Below, piece by piece: positions 17,515 through 26,190 of a stretch of 38,472 nt of DNA. The notes beneath the pieces are model-generated. The model searched no databases. It had not been told where the DNA came from and worked only from the letters and a program-made list of their open reading frames with translations. Origin of the DNA: CAYTID01 sp964437735 (GTDB taxonomy: Bacteria; Bacteroidota; Ignavibacteria; UBA10030; BY39); NCBI GenBank assembly GCA_964437735.1, contig CAYTID010000014.1, positions 1-38,472 of the forward strand. The letters are read 5' to 3'. How positions within the stretch are numbered: position 1 is the stretch's first letter; every line of letters begins with the position of its first letter. A program made the translations under genes and the position numbers.

Positions 17515-18498
17515 TCAGCCAAACTTCATGACCGTGTGAACTTTTTCCATTGTTTCTATTGCTAACTCTTTAGCAATTTTTTCACCCGCATCGAGGATCT
17601 CTATGACCTTATGTCTGTTTTCTTCATAAAATTTTCTGCGTTCTCTGAAAGGATTGAGATGGTTTATAATTCGATCAGCGCATTTCACTTTACAATCAAC
17701 GCAACCCAGTGCTCCACTTCGGCAATTAGCTCCTATTTCTTCTGTTTCATCCGGATTAAATTTTTTATGATAGGTAAAGACGAGACATATTTCGGGTCGT
17801 CCGGGATCACCCTTCCTGATTTTTTGCGGATCTGTTACTGCAGATTTCAATCTTTTTTTAATAATGTCAGGTTCATCAGAAATCAAGATCGTGTTTCCTG
17901 CCGACTTACTCATTTTTTGATTTCCATCCAATCCCGGTAAACGTGGAAAAATGGAAAGAAGTGGCTCAGGTTCGGGAAAAACCTTGCCATATTGTGCATT
18001 AAACCGTCGGGCTATTTCTCGTGTAATTTCTACATGCGGAACCTGATCCTCACCGACAGGAACTACGTCACCGAGATATAATAAAATATCAGCAGCCTGT
18101 AAGACAGGATAACCGAGATGCCCATAGGTCATATTTTCGATTGCTAAATCTCTTACTTGATCTTTTACAGTTGGATTCCGTTCAAGCCGTGACGTTGTAA
18201 TCAGCATACTAAATATTAAGAATAATTCTGTATGCTCCTTAATTTGGGATTGCCGGAACATCGGACTTTTTTCAGGATCTAAACCAACCGATAACCAGTC
18301 CATTAACATATCGATTGAATTTTCATTTACTCCGGATGAATCAAGGTCAGTGGTGAGTGCATGATAATCAGCGATCAAATGAAAATTTTGATACTGATCT
18401 TGCAGGACAACCCAATTTTCAAGTGCTCCGACTAAGTGACCGATGTGGAGTTTTCCAGTCGGTCGCATTCCGCTTAAAATTCTTTTTTTATTCGACAT
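17515..18498 (-). CDS. trpS: Tryptophanyl-tRNA synthetase with a predicted 4Fe-4S site
   Basis: This 327-aa class I synthetase charges tRNA-Trp. HIGH is at 18-21 and KMSKS at 195-199, both intact. Cys238, Cys259, Cys266 and Cys269 form C-x20-C-x6-C-x2-C, closely matching the C-x22-C-x6-C-x2-C set that binds a 4Fe-4S cluster near the anticodon-recognition region of Thermotoga maritima TrpRS; a fifth cysteine follows at 273. Most characterised bacterial TrpRS lack these cysteines, so this is the Fe-S subtype. Cluster binding here is inferred. It lies 16 nt after the HNH gene and 11 nt before scpA. Confidence 0.95.
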   Translation of the reverse strand: MSNKKRILSGMRPTGKLHIGHLVGALENWVVLQDQYQNFHLIADYHALTTDLDSSGVNENSIDMLMDWLSVGLDPEKSPMFRQSQIKEHTELFLIFSMLITTSRLERNPTVKDQVRDLAIENMTYGHLGYPVLQAADILLYLGDVVPVGEDQVPHVEITREIARRFNAQYGKVFPEPEPLLSIFPRLPGLDGNQKMSKSAGNTILISDEPDIIKKRLKSAVTDPQKIRKGDPGRPEICLVFTYHKKFNPDETEEIGANCRSGALGCVDCKVKCADRIINHLNPFRERRKFYEENRHKVIEILDAGEKIAKELAIETMEKVHTVMKFG

Positions 18499-18524
18499 TT
18501 ATATGAGGATTTTAGTAAATATTT

Positions 18525-19013
18525 CTAGTTTAAAAACAGATATGGTTTCCAACGGTCGTCAATTCTGTTCAAAGTGTGTTTAATGAATGTAATGTGATTG
18601 GGTCTCATTGGCTTACGTAACAATTTCATACTAACTTCATCAGGGCTTCGGTCATCTTTCCTGTTGTTACAGGAAACGCAAGCGGCGACAAGGTTTTCCC
18701 AGGTATCTTCACCACCCTGACTTCTGGGGACAATATGGTCAATTGTCAGGTTGCCGCCTGATTTACCACAATATTGACATTTATGACCATCCCTTTTCAA
18801 TATATTTTTTCGGGATAAAATAATTTTTTTAAAAGGAATGTGAACATAAACGGACAGACGAACTATACTTGGAAACGGCATTTGAGATGTAGAAGAACGA
18901 ACATACTTACCATCTTTTGAGTCAATAAGTTCAGCTTTACCCAAATATAATAACAATATTGCTTTCCGTGCACTAAAAATATTTATGGGTTCATAATTTT
19001 GGTTTAAAATCAA
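18525..19013 (-). CDS. HNH endonuclease domain protein
   Basis: This protein of about 162 aa has a C-terminal HNH/zinc-finger fold: C-x2-C (HKCQYCG), the catalytic DH (TIDHIVPRSQGG), then the Asn-bearing ENLVAACVSCNNRK with a second C-x2-C. This small stand-alone family is widespread in bacterial chromosomes and its role is not settled. No ATG lies near the family's N-terminus: TTG at 19013 precedes ILNQNYEPI, but the frame is open upstream and encodes AKVL just before it, as homologs do, so the true start may be another non-AUG codon slightly upstream. It is probably the first gene of the trpS-scpAB transcript. Confidence 0.85.
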   Translation of the reverse strand: MILNQNYEPINIFSARKAILLLYLGKAELIDSKDGKYVRSSTSQMPFPSIVRLSVYVHIPFKKIILSRKNILKRDGHKCQYCGKSGGNLTIDHIVPRSQGGEDTWENLVAACVSCNNRKDDRSPDEVSMKLLRKPMRPNHITFIKHTLNRIDDRWKPYLFLN

Positions 19014-19161
19014 TACTTTTGCGCTTAAAATTCCATTCGATTTATTTATAGCAATTCTTTTACCGAAGTCTGTTACACCTCCTGGTTGAAACGTTATACT
19101 TGATGATATATTTCATGAGAAAAATATATTGTAATTTATGACAATAATCAAGTATTTTACG

Positions 19162-19193
19162 AAAAAAGGGAATCTTTTTTAGATTCCCTTTTT
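19162..19193 (-). terminator. Rho-independent terminator of the pfkB-mtnA-recO-degP transcript
   Basis: A perfect 13-bp stem (19163-19175 with 19181-19193) encloses a 5-base loop. Read on the minus strand, it lies 23 nt after the degP stop, with a GGGAATC/GATTCCC core, and ends in a run of six T. It cleanly separates degP from the HNH-trpS transcript. The A/T flanks of the stem would also make it a partial terminator in the other direction. Confidence 0.85.
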
Positions 19194-19215
19194 GATTGTA
19201 AAACTATTTATTTTA

Positions 19216-20745
19216 TTATTTTGGGACTTCGATTGCCAGAAAAATTATCGTATCGGCTGTTTTCCTGACCCGCATAAGCAACGGTTCACCGCCTTTTGTA
19301 TTTTCAACTATTTCTTTGACACTCTTTACATTGTTAATTGGTGTCCGGTTAATTTCAATGATGATATCCCCTTTCGCCAGACCTCTTTTGGCAGATTCAC
19401 TAAGAGTTTTTATATCGGATACGATCACTCCATTTTCTATATCGAGATCTCTTTTTTCTTGTTCACTAATGTTTTTAATAGAAAAACCCAATTTATCGAA
19501 ACTTGCTGTTTTAACACTCTCGGATGCCGGAGATTTTTTTTCTGTTTCATTATCTTTAGCAGCGACAACTTCATCGTCATCTAATCTTGAACCGAGTTTA
19601 ACTTTTTTATCAATAAGTTTACCATCCCGACTAATTTTGATTTTTACAACATCCGTAGGATGTTTAGTTGCAATATAACTTTGTACTTCGTTCGGGGCGT
19701 TAGTTTCTTTACCATCAATTTCAAGAATCACATCGCCGGCTTTTATTCCGGCTTTTTCTGCTGCGCCGTCTTTGATCAATCCTTGAATTAATACTCCTTT
19801 GGACTTATCGAGTTTAAGCGCCTTTGCCATTGTTTCATCAACAGCGGCTATCTGGATTCCAAGATAACCTCTTCTAACTTTACCGTGTTCGATAAGATCA
19901 CCAGCAACATATTTTGCAATGTTGATTGGAACCGCAAAACCATACCCCTGATACCTTGCATTTGTTGTGGCAATAGCAGTATTTATTCCGATTACTTCCC
20001 CTTTTATGTTTACTAAAGGACCGCCGCTATTACCGGGATTAATTGCCGCATCTGTTTGTATAAAACTTTCGATTCCGTAAGAATCGCGAATAACTCCGAT
20101 ACCTCCTCTGCCGATAGCGCTTACAATTCCTGCTGTCACAGTAGAATTCAGTCCTAACGGATTTCCGACGGCTAATACCCATTCTCCAACTTGTAAATCA
20201 TCAGAATTACCTAATGAAGCAGTAGGCAAATTATTGCCATCTATTTTAATAATTGCTAAATCCGTTGTCGGATCGGTTCCAATTATTTTTGCATTTTTAA
20301 AAATTCGTTTATCATTTAATATCACTTCGATGCCATCATCTACCGCTCCTGCAACAACATGATTGTTTGTTAGTATATAACCCTGAGGATTAATGATAAC
20401 ACCGGAACCAGCACCTTGTTGCGGCTGAGGCTCAGGAAATTTAAAGTCTGGTCCGAAAAAATGATAATAATCTTTGAATTCACCAGATTTTCCACTTGAT
20501 TTTGATGTTACGTTTATAGAGACAACTGTAGGCGTAACAACTTTTGAAACCTCTACAAATGGTTGAGTGTAGAATTGAATATTTGAATCTGACACTTTTA
20601 TCGGTGATGGTACACCTAACTGTACCGGATTATTGCCCGCCATGGAAAATTCAATGCCGTTATTCAATCCTGTTACTAAAATGACTCCAAAAATTATTCC
20701 TACAGCTATTAAAAATAGTGCTGAGATTACTGATTTATTTTGCAT
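19216..20745 (-). CDS. degP: DegP/HtrA-type periplasmic serine protease
   Basis: This 509-aa protein has an N-terminal hydrophobic segment (about 5-27, signal peptide or anchor), a trypsin-like domain and two PDZ domains. The triad is His129 (TNNHVVAG), Asp162 (TTDLAIIKI) and Ser240 (NPGNSGGPL). It acts as an envelope quality-control protease and chaperone. The frame is open to 20829, overlapping recO, but ATG at 20745 is chosen: AAAAGGAA sits 6 nt upstream and the signal sequence starts right there. A Lys/Ser-rich linker separates the two PDZ domains. It is the last gene before a strong terminator. DegQ or DegS naming cannot be excluded. Confidence 0.92.
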   Translation of the reverse strand: MQNKSVISALFLIAVGIIFGVILVTGLNNGIEFSMAGNNPVQLGVPSPIKVSDSNIQFYTQPFVEVSKVVTPTVVSINVTSKSSGKSGEFKDYYHFFGPDFKFPEPQPQQGAGSGVIINPQGYILTNNHVVAGAVDDGIEVILNDKRIFKNAKIIGTDPTTDLAIIKIDGNNLPTASLGNSDDLQVGEWVLAVGNPLGLNSTVTAGIVSAIGRGGIGVIRDSYGIESFIQTDAAINPGNSGGPLVNIKGEVIGINTAIATTNARYQGYGFAVPINIAKYVAGDLIEHGKVRRGYLGIQIAAVDETMAKALKLDKSKGVLIQGLIKDGAAEKAGIKAGDVILEIDGKETNAPNEVQSYIATKHPTDVVKIKISRDGKLIDKKVKLGSRLDDDEVVAAKDNETEKKSPASESVKTASFDKLGFSIKNISEQEKRDLDIENGVIVSDIKTLSESAKRGLAKGDIIIEINRTPINNVKSVKEIVENTKGGEPLLMRVRKTADTIIFLAIEVPK

Positions 20746-20800
20746 ATTGTTCCTTTTTATATTTTTTTTTCTTTTATACATTAATATTGTGAAAATTGTT

Positions 20801-21571
20801 TCAGATAATTTTTCGAAAAATAAATTCACTTTTCAATTCTCTTAATTCGCTGATATGATAACGCAAATAATCAAATAAAAATTTCCCGATTTCAACCTCT
20901 GATAATGGGGTTAAAACAATATTTAAAAGTTTTTTTATATCATTAGTTTTTTCAAATTTTTCTAAGATTTTAAGATTTTTTATTGATATTTTGACCGGTT
21001 CGACAGCTAAATCTGAACAGCGCTGACATAAAGTCCCTCCTCGTGAATAATCAAATATATATTGAATATGGTCTTTTGCTATATTTTCACCGCATTTAGA
21101 ACAGGTTGAAAAATTATACATATAACCTAATAATTCTCCCAGTTTTATTTCGAAGGAATAAAGTATATTCACAAGATTAGTATTTTCTTTATCCAGAATC
21201 TTAAGGGAATCTAAAAATAATTTAAATAATTTTGGATTTTCTTCTTCATCATGTGCTATTTTGATTATTAATTCAGCAATCTTCATTGCAACCGATAATT
21301 TTTCCAGGCTCTCGGAAATACTTTTAAAAGAATTTAGTAAGTCACAATTGGCAATCAGATGAAGAGACGTGTTCTCTTTTTTATAAAGAACGAGCGTTAC
21401 ATAAGATAAAGATTCCAACGATGAACCGAACTTATTATTATTTTTCCTCGCCCCTTTAATAATTCCATTTATTTTTCCATATCGCTTAGTATAGAAAGTC
21501 GTAATTTTACTTGTTTCCCCGTACTTTTTCGACTTTAATACTATTGCTTCAGATTTTTCAATCTTTGTCAT
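20801..21571 (-). CDS. recO: DNA repair protein RecO
   Basis: This 256-aa recombination mediator works with RecR to load RecA on SSB-coated DNA. The N-terminal OB-fold signature (EAIVLKSKKYGETSKI, then GKINGIIKGARK) is clear, and a C-terminal zinc site is visible as C-x2-C (CSKCG) and C-x2-C (CQRC). It overlaps mtnA by 4 nt (ATGA), so translation is probably coupled. Confidence 0.92.
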   Translation of the reverse strand: MTKIEKSEAIVLKSKKYGETSKITTFYTKRYGKINGIIKGARKNNNKFGSSLESLSYVTLVLYKKENTSLHLIANCDLLNSFKSISESLEKLSVAMKIAELIIKIAHDEEENPKLFKLFLDSLKILDKENTNLVNILYSFEIKLGELLGYMYNFSTCSKCGENIAKDHIQYIFDYSRGGTLCQRCSDLAVEPVKISIKNLKILEKFEKTNDIKKLLNIVLTPLSEVEIGKFLFDYLRYHISELRELKSEFIFRKII

Positions 21572-22602
21572 CGGGAGAATAATGATTGCAGTGATTTTTC
21601 AAAAGGAGGATATGCTATTTTTATTTCAGTAATAATTCCGGAAATTAATTCAGGTGGAGTAACATCAAATGCCGGAGAATATACTTTAACACCGGGAGGG
21701 GCAATCCTGTTGCCAAAATATTCCGTTACTTCGTCCGGATTCCTCTCCTCGATCACAATTTCACTCCCTTCTTTTAATTTCAAATCAATAGTAGAAGTAG
21801 GTGCCGCGACATAAAATGGAATCGAATGCATTTTTGCCAATGATGCAATATTATATGTTCCGATTTTGTTCGCAACAAATCCATATGAAGTAATTCGATC
21901 TGCTCCGGTAATAACTAAATCAATTTTATTTTGTTGCATTACAAAAGCAGCGGTGCTGTCGGTTATTAATGTAACGTCGATTCCACTATTCATTAATTCA
22001 AAGGTTGTCAACCTTGCACCTTGAAACAAAGGTCGGGTTTCGTCAGCGTATACTCTTATTTTTTTTCCCTGTTTGTATGCAGTTAAAATAACATTCTGTG
22101 CTGTTCCGTCTCCACCTGTGGCAAGTGAACCAGTATTGCAATGAGTCAAAATTCCGGCATTACCTGGTATGATTTCCGATCCGATCCTGCCTATCGCGTC
22201 GCACATTTTAATATCTTCATTATGGATAGTAATAGCTTCATTTTCCATAATCTTAATTATCTTTGCGGTGGTGTCTTTTTTATTTTCATTGAATACGTTT
22301 CTCATCCGTTCCAAAGCCCATGACAGGTTCACTGCAGTTGGTCTTGTATTTTTTAATTCTTCAATCCCGTGCGACAATCTCTCTTCGAAATTTTTAAAAT
22401 CTAAATTCCGTATTTGATAACTAAGAAGCACTACAGCGTAAGCTCCTGCTATACCGATCGCCGGTGCCCCGCGTATACCAAGGTGCACAATCGCACCTGC
22501 TACAGCTTTGTAATCATCGGTTTCGATATAGATTTGTTCCGCAGGTAATTTGGTTTGATCAATAAAGCGTAATCGATTTCCTAACCATTCTAACGATTTC
22601 AT
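21568..22602 (-). CDS. mtnA: S-methyl-5-thioribose-1-phosphate isomerase
   Basis: This 344-aa enzyme converts methylthioribose-1-phosphate to methylthioribulose-1-phosphate in methionine salvage. The family's catalytic Cys155 (THCNTGSLAT) and Asp235 (GADRI) are present, and RGAPAIG (44-50) is conserved. eIF2B-like alternative family members lack this combination, so the assignment is firm. The other salvage genes (mtnB, mtnC/D, MTA phosphorylase) are not adjacent. A PfkB-family kinase lies 21 nt upstream and recO overlaps downstream. Confidence 0.93.
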   Translation of the reverse strand: MKSLEWLGNRLRFIDQTKLPAEQIYIETDDYKAVAGAIVHLGIRGAPAIGIAGAYAVVLLSYQIRNLDFKNFEERLSHGIEELKNTRPTAVNLSWALERMRNVFNENKKDTTAKIIKIMENEAITIHNEDIKMCDAIGRIGSEIIPGNAGILTHCNTGSLATGGDGTAQNVILTAYKQGKKIRVYADETRPLFQGARLTTFELMNSGIDVTLITDSTAAFVMQQNKIDLVITGADRITSYGFVANKIGTYNIASLAKMHSIPFYVAAPTSTIDLKLKEGSEIVIEERNPDEVTEYFGNRIAPPGVKVYSPAFDVTPPELISGIITEIKIAYPPFEKSLQSLFSR

Positions 22603-22623
22603 AAATAATAAGATGACTTGTTA

Positions 22624-23553
22624 TTATAAATTTGAGAAAGTATCTTCTTCAAATCTCGATAATTCCTGAAATTCTCTGAATCGATCTTTTATTCCAAAGT
22701 GCGATAATTCTCTTAGCTTTTCAATACTGAATTTCTCAACACAAAAAGATGCCATCGTACTCCCATATATCACGGCCCGTTTTAAATTATCTTCCGATAA
22801 ATCATCTGTTTTGGCAATCCATCCCATGAATCCACCTGCAAATGTATCCCCCGCCCCTGTAGGATCGTTTAAATTTTCTATCGGATATGCAGGCGCAAAA
22901 AATATAGTCTTCTCAGTCACAAGTAATGCCCCATGTTCTCCTTTTTTTATAATTACAATTTGAGGTCCCATAGCCCTGATTTTTTTTGCTGCCCTTATTA
23001 GATTGGGTTCATTTGAGAGCAATCTGGCTTCCGAGTCGTTTAAAACCAAAACATTGAAACACTCTATGGCTTTGAGCAAATCTTCTCTCTTTCCATTTAT
23101 CCAAAAATTCATCGTGTCGCCGACTACTAATCTGGGCTTTTCAATCTGTCCGATAACACATTGTTGAAGTACGGGATCGATGTTTCCTAAACATATATAC
23201 GTACTTTTTTTATATGACTCCGGTAAAATCGGTTTGAAATTTTCAAATACATTCAAGTTAGTATAAAGTGTATCCCTTGTATTCATATCGTAGTGGTATC
23301 TCCCGCCCCATCTGAATGTTTTACCATTTTTAATAATCTGCAAACCTTCAAAATCAATATTCCGGTTTGCAAGATATTTTAATTCTTCATTTGGAAAATC
23401 TCCTCCAACAACCCCGACTATCCGAATGGGTTCAACAAAGAAACTGGCAGCCATAGAAATATAAACTGCCGATCCACCTAAAGCATTTTCTACTTTTCCA
23501 AATGGCGTTTCAATAGTATCCAGCGCCAAGGACCCGACTACAAGTAAACTCAA
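22624..23553 (-). CDS. PfkB-family carbohydrate/nucleoside kinase
   Basis: This 309-aa ribokinase-fold enzyme has the N-terminal GGSAVY-type substrate motif (26-31) and the C-terminal DPTGAGDTFAGG (230-241), with Asp236 as catalytic base. The substrate is not readable. Proximity to mtnA suggests a sugar or nucleoside derived from S-adenosylmethionine by-products, such as a thioribose or deoxyribose, but this is guilt by association. It starts with TTG: no ATG is nearby, the family start MSLLVVGSLA fits, and AAAGAGG lies 6 nt upstream. It follows the glycan cassette after an 80-nt gap containing a promoter-like element. Confidence 0.85.
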   Translation of the reverse strand: MSLLVVGSLALDTIETPFGKVENALGGSAVYISMAASFFVEPIRIVGVVGGDFPNEELKYLANRNIDFEGLQIIKNGKTFRWGGRYHYDMNTRDTLYTNLNVFENFKPILPESYKKSTYICLGNIDPVLQQCVIGQIEKPRLVVGDTMNFWINGKREDLLKAIECFNVLVLNDSEARLLSNEPNLIRAAKKIRAMGPQIVIIKKGEHGALLVTEKTIFFAPAYPIENLNDPTGAGDTFAGGFMGWIAKTDDLSEDNLKRAVIYGSTMASFCVEKFSIEKLRELSHFGIKDRFREFQELSRFEEDTFSNL

Positions 23554-23609
23554 GATAAACCTCTTTTTAATTTAAGTAACGTAATGATACAAAAAGTTGA
23601 AAATATTCG

Positions 23610-23617
23610 CAAATATA
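23610..23617 (-). promoter_or_regulatory. Possible -7 element upstream of the pfkB-mtnA-recO-degP unit
   Basis: The minus strand reads TATATTTG, an exact TAnnTTTG match, 56 nt before the TTG start. No TTG lies 20 bp upstream, so only half of the promoter pattern is met. Its position in the gap between two functionally unrelated gene groups supports it. Confidence 0.3.
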
Positions 23618-23633
23618 AAAACATCGGATGACA

Positions 23634-24662
23634 TTATCTTTTTAGAATGTTTTTATATACACTGAGCGTTTTTTCACCAACTTTTTCCCACAAATAATTT
23701 TCCAAAATATGTTTTCGTAGATTGTCATTTTTTGGTTTTTCGATTGCTCGTAGAATTCCATCAGCGATTGAGTCGACTGAAGTTGGCTCAACATAGGCAG
23801 CATGGTTTTTAAAATATTCTCTCGTCCCGCCATACTTTGTAATAACGATTTTTGCACCAGCCAGTCCTGCTTCTAAAGCTGCTATTCCGGGTGTTTCGAA
23901 AATTGAAGGGAGCACAAACACATCGCACGCCGCATACGCCGATGCAAGCATTTCGGAATCATTAGGGATGTTGTCCAATAACAATATCCGGTTACCTGCT
24001 GCTTTTTTAATTTTTTCCAGTTCTGCTCCATTTTCCATACGACCGATAATAACTGCCGGTTTATCAATTTTCCTTAATGCCCGGACAAGGCGATAGACAT
24101 TTTTTCGCCCAGGACCGATATGTCCCACGTTTAAAATAAAATTTTTTATTCCATAAGTCTTTTCAAATAGAAAAGGATTCGCATTAACAAAATTTTTATT
24201 AACACCATTCGGAACTACCGTTACTTTATCGTGTGGAATTTTTAAACCCTCAACAAGCAATTTTGCTTCTTCAGATGTATTGGGTATAACTCCGTCTGCC
24301 CAATTACACATATCTGAAACTAATCGATAATCAGTCCACAATCCGTTGATTTTCTTTATAAATAATTCATCAACATGAAGTGACAATTTGAGAAAATTTG
24401 AACTATGGCGGGAAAAAAATATTGGAGATACCACAAAAGTTTTTCCCGATTTACGAACTTCCCGTGCAAAATGATAGGTCGCTATACCGGAACCAAAGAT
24501 ATGAATTATATCTGCCTCTTGCTTTCCATATGATTTCCACATATCGAACAACTCAACGCCTATACCTAAATTTTCAAGAGCATATTTTGTCTCCAGAATT
24601 TGCGTTCGAGGTCCCCCCTTTAACATCATTATCGATTGGTATGTAGCAAATATTACTTTCAT
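23634..24662 (-). CDS. Glycosyltransferase, family 4 (GT-B)
   Basis: This 342-aa protein carries the GT4 donor-binding pattern EX7E as FETPGIAALEAGLAG near residue 265, preceded by NVGHIGPGRKN and the ADV-type PSIF motif. It has no signal peptide or membrane helix and probably adds a sugar to a lipid-linked glycan on the cytoplasmic face. ATG at 24662 (MKVIFATYQ) is preferred to an upstream ATG at 24689, which would overlap the neighbouring gene; it lies 4 nt after that gene's stop with GGGTGA before it. It is the last gene of the glycan cassette. Confidence 0.87.
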   Translation of the reverse strand: MKVIFATYQSIMMLKGGPRTQILETKYALENLGIGVELFDMWKSYGKQEADIIHIFGSGIATYHFAREVRKSGKTFVVSPIFFSRHSSNFLKLSLHVDELFIKKINGLWTDYRLVSDMCNWADGVIPNTSEEAKLLVEGLKIPHDKVTVVPNGVNKNFVNANPFLFEKTYGIKNFILNVGHIGPGRKNVYRLVRALRKIDKPAVIIGRMENGAELEKIKKAAGNRILLLDNIPNDSEMLASAYAACDVFVLPSIFETPGIAALEAGLAGAKIVITKYGGTREYFKNHAAYVEPTSVDSIADGILRAIEKPKNDNLRKHILENYLWEKVGEKTLSVYKNILKR

Positions 24663-24666
24663 ATTA

Positions 24667-26190
24667 TCACCCGAATAATTTGTCTTCAATCTTGTTGATC
24701 AGCATCCAGGGATTGAATTTCCTCGTTTTTTCGATATCAGCCGGAATACTGAGTACTCTTTTCTGTTCTTCCCAAGATAATTTAGTTACGTCAATTTCTT
24801 TTGATATTTTATTGAAAGCAACTTCGCCTTTGGCATTCAATAATCGAAAATAATAATCATTATAATTATTTGGATTGATTATTAATTTCCGGTTTTCGGA
24901 TTCAATCGATAACTTAATACTGCTTCTTACTTTCCACCAATTAGAATATTCCCGAAAAGTAAACGAACGAATTCCAATTTCATTAATCCTTTGAAAAATA
25001 CTTTCAACTACATTATAGTTTTCATGTGTCGGATGATGATAAAATACTATTGGCTCATTTAAATAAATTTTCTTTTCGATTTGTGCGTGAAAATATTTAA
25101 CCATTTCATCCGGTGAATAACCTTGTCGTCGTAAACTTCCTATGCAGATTGGATGAACAGGTATCTGGATTGTTGAAAACTGAGTCTCGGACGGAAGATT
25201 ATCGTAATCAAACGAAAACTCGGAAGAATATTCAAAATTCAGGTCCCTAACCGCTTGGGCAAGCCCATCATTCCATTTCCCGAACGGAGCGGCAAATCCT
25301 TTTGGAGATATACCTGCGTCGTTCATGATATCAATCCCTTTCTTTATATTTAAATAGTTATCAGCATAAGAAGAAAACACTTCATGTTCATGACAATGTA
25401 ATCCAATTTCCTGATTTTCCAAGTCAGAATATATTGTTAGCCAATCCTTCTGGCTTTTAGTCTCTACAAACCAAGTTAGAGGTATATTGTATTCAATCGA
25501 AAGTTCGTACAAATTTTCAATTTGCTGCATTGAACCATAGTCGGTATCAATCCTAAAGAGAAATATTGACTTGAAATCTTCCGGATTCTGAGAAAGATGA
25601 ACAAAATCGTTACCGCTTTGGATAAATAAGTATTCCAGACTATGGCATATCAATCGTCTAAGTGATCCTTTGGAAACTACAGAAACATTTTCATAAGGCA
25701 ATCTACGTCCGTTAGCAAAATAGGATTTTTTTCCCGAACGATGATCAGTTATTAACTGACCGGCATCAAACGGGAGAACGCAGACATTTCCCTTTCCATG
25801 TTTACCTATATAACCGGATTTTGTTTTCCCATCATTTGACAGAATATTAGAATTATCAATTATTTGAATTTTACTGTGTATGTCAATCAGTTCAGAATCT
25901 GTAAATATTCCTTCAGTTTCCGGATATAAATATTTTACGAATATTGTTTTATATTTAATACCGAATATTTTCGAATATATTTTTGCAGAACAGAGAATAT
26001 TCCCACCATTATTAAGGTATTCTAAAATATTATGGTTTTCAATGATGCTTTGATCATGAATAATCAAAACAGGAACATTCATTCGTTCATTGATTTGTCC
26101 AGACTCAAAAAAAGAATACTGCACACCAATTTGAGATAATAATATTTCCCAACCGGCATTCGGGTTTACTAAACCGACTTTCAGTTCCAT
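24667..26190 (-). CDS. Polysaccharide-deacetylase-like protein with an N-terminal GATase-like domain
   Basis: This 507-aa protein has two recognisable parts. Residues about 1-170 look like a class I glutamine-amidotransferase-type alpha/beta domain (VPVLIIHDQ, then NILEYLNNGGNILCSAKI), with no evident catalytic triad. Residues about 205-425 resemble the NodB/CE4 fold: FRIDTDYG gives the metal-site aspartates, HCHEH the metal histidines, and APFG the third motif, although the usual Arg of RxPxG is absent. A C-terminal extension of about 85 residues follows. It overlaps the flippase gene by 10 nt, so it probably modifies, perhaps deacetylates, the glycan handled by the cassette. It has no signal peptide, which is odd for an exported deacetylase. 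Confidence 0.75.
   Translation of the reverse strand: MELKVGLVNPNAGWEILLSQIGVQYSFFESGQINERMNVPVLIIHDQSIIENHNILEYLNNGGNILCSAKIYSKIFGIKYKTIFVKYLYPETEGIFTDSELIDIHSKIQIIDNSNILSNDGKTKSGYIGKHGKGNVCVLPFDAGQLITDHRSGKKSYFANGRRLPYENVSVVSKGSLRRLICHSLEYLFIQSGNDFVHLSQNPEDFKSIFLFRIDTDYGSMQQIENLYELSIEYNIPLTWFVETKSQKDWLTIYSDLENQEIGLHCHEHEVFSSYADNYLNIKKGIDIMNDAGISPKGFAAPFGKWNDGLAQAVRDLNFEYSSEFSFDYDNLPSETQFSTIQIPVHPICIGSLRRQGYSPDEMVKYFHAQIEKKIYLNEPIVFYHHPTHENYNVVESIFQRINEIGIRSFTFREYSNWWKVRSSIKLSIESENRKLIINPNNYNDYYFRLLNAKGEVAFNKISKEIDVTKLSWEEQKRVLSIPADIEKTRKFNPWMLINKIEDKLFG

Noticed and set aside
17611..17940. A 109-codon plus-strand open frame
   Set aside because: It is antisense to trpS, whose motifs are complete; no family resemblance or ribosome-binding site.
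18525..19013. HNH gene as a homing endonuclease or restriction/defence component
   Set aside because: It is a small stand-alone housekeeping-type family member in a conserved-looking operon, with no intron, intein, methylase or phage gene around it.
19192..19678. Plus-strand open frames of 120-130 codons
   Set aside because: They are antisense to the PDZ part of degP and start inside or beside its terminator; no protein-like features.
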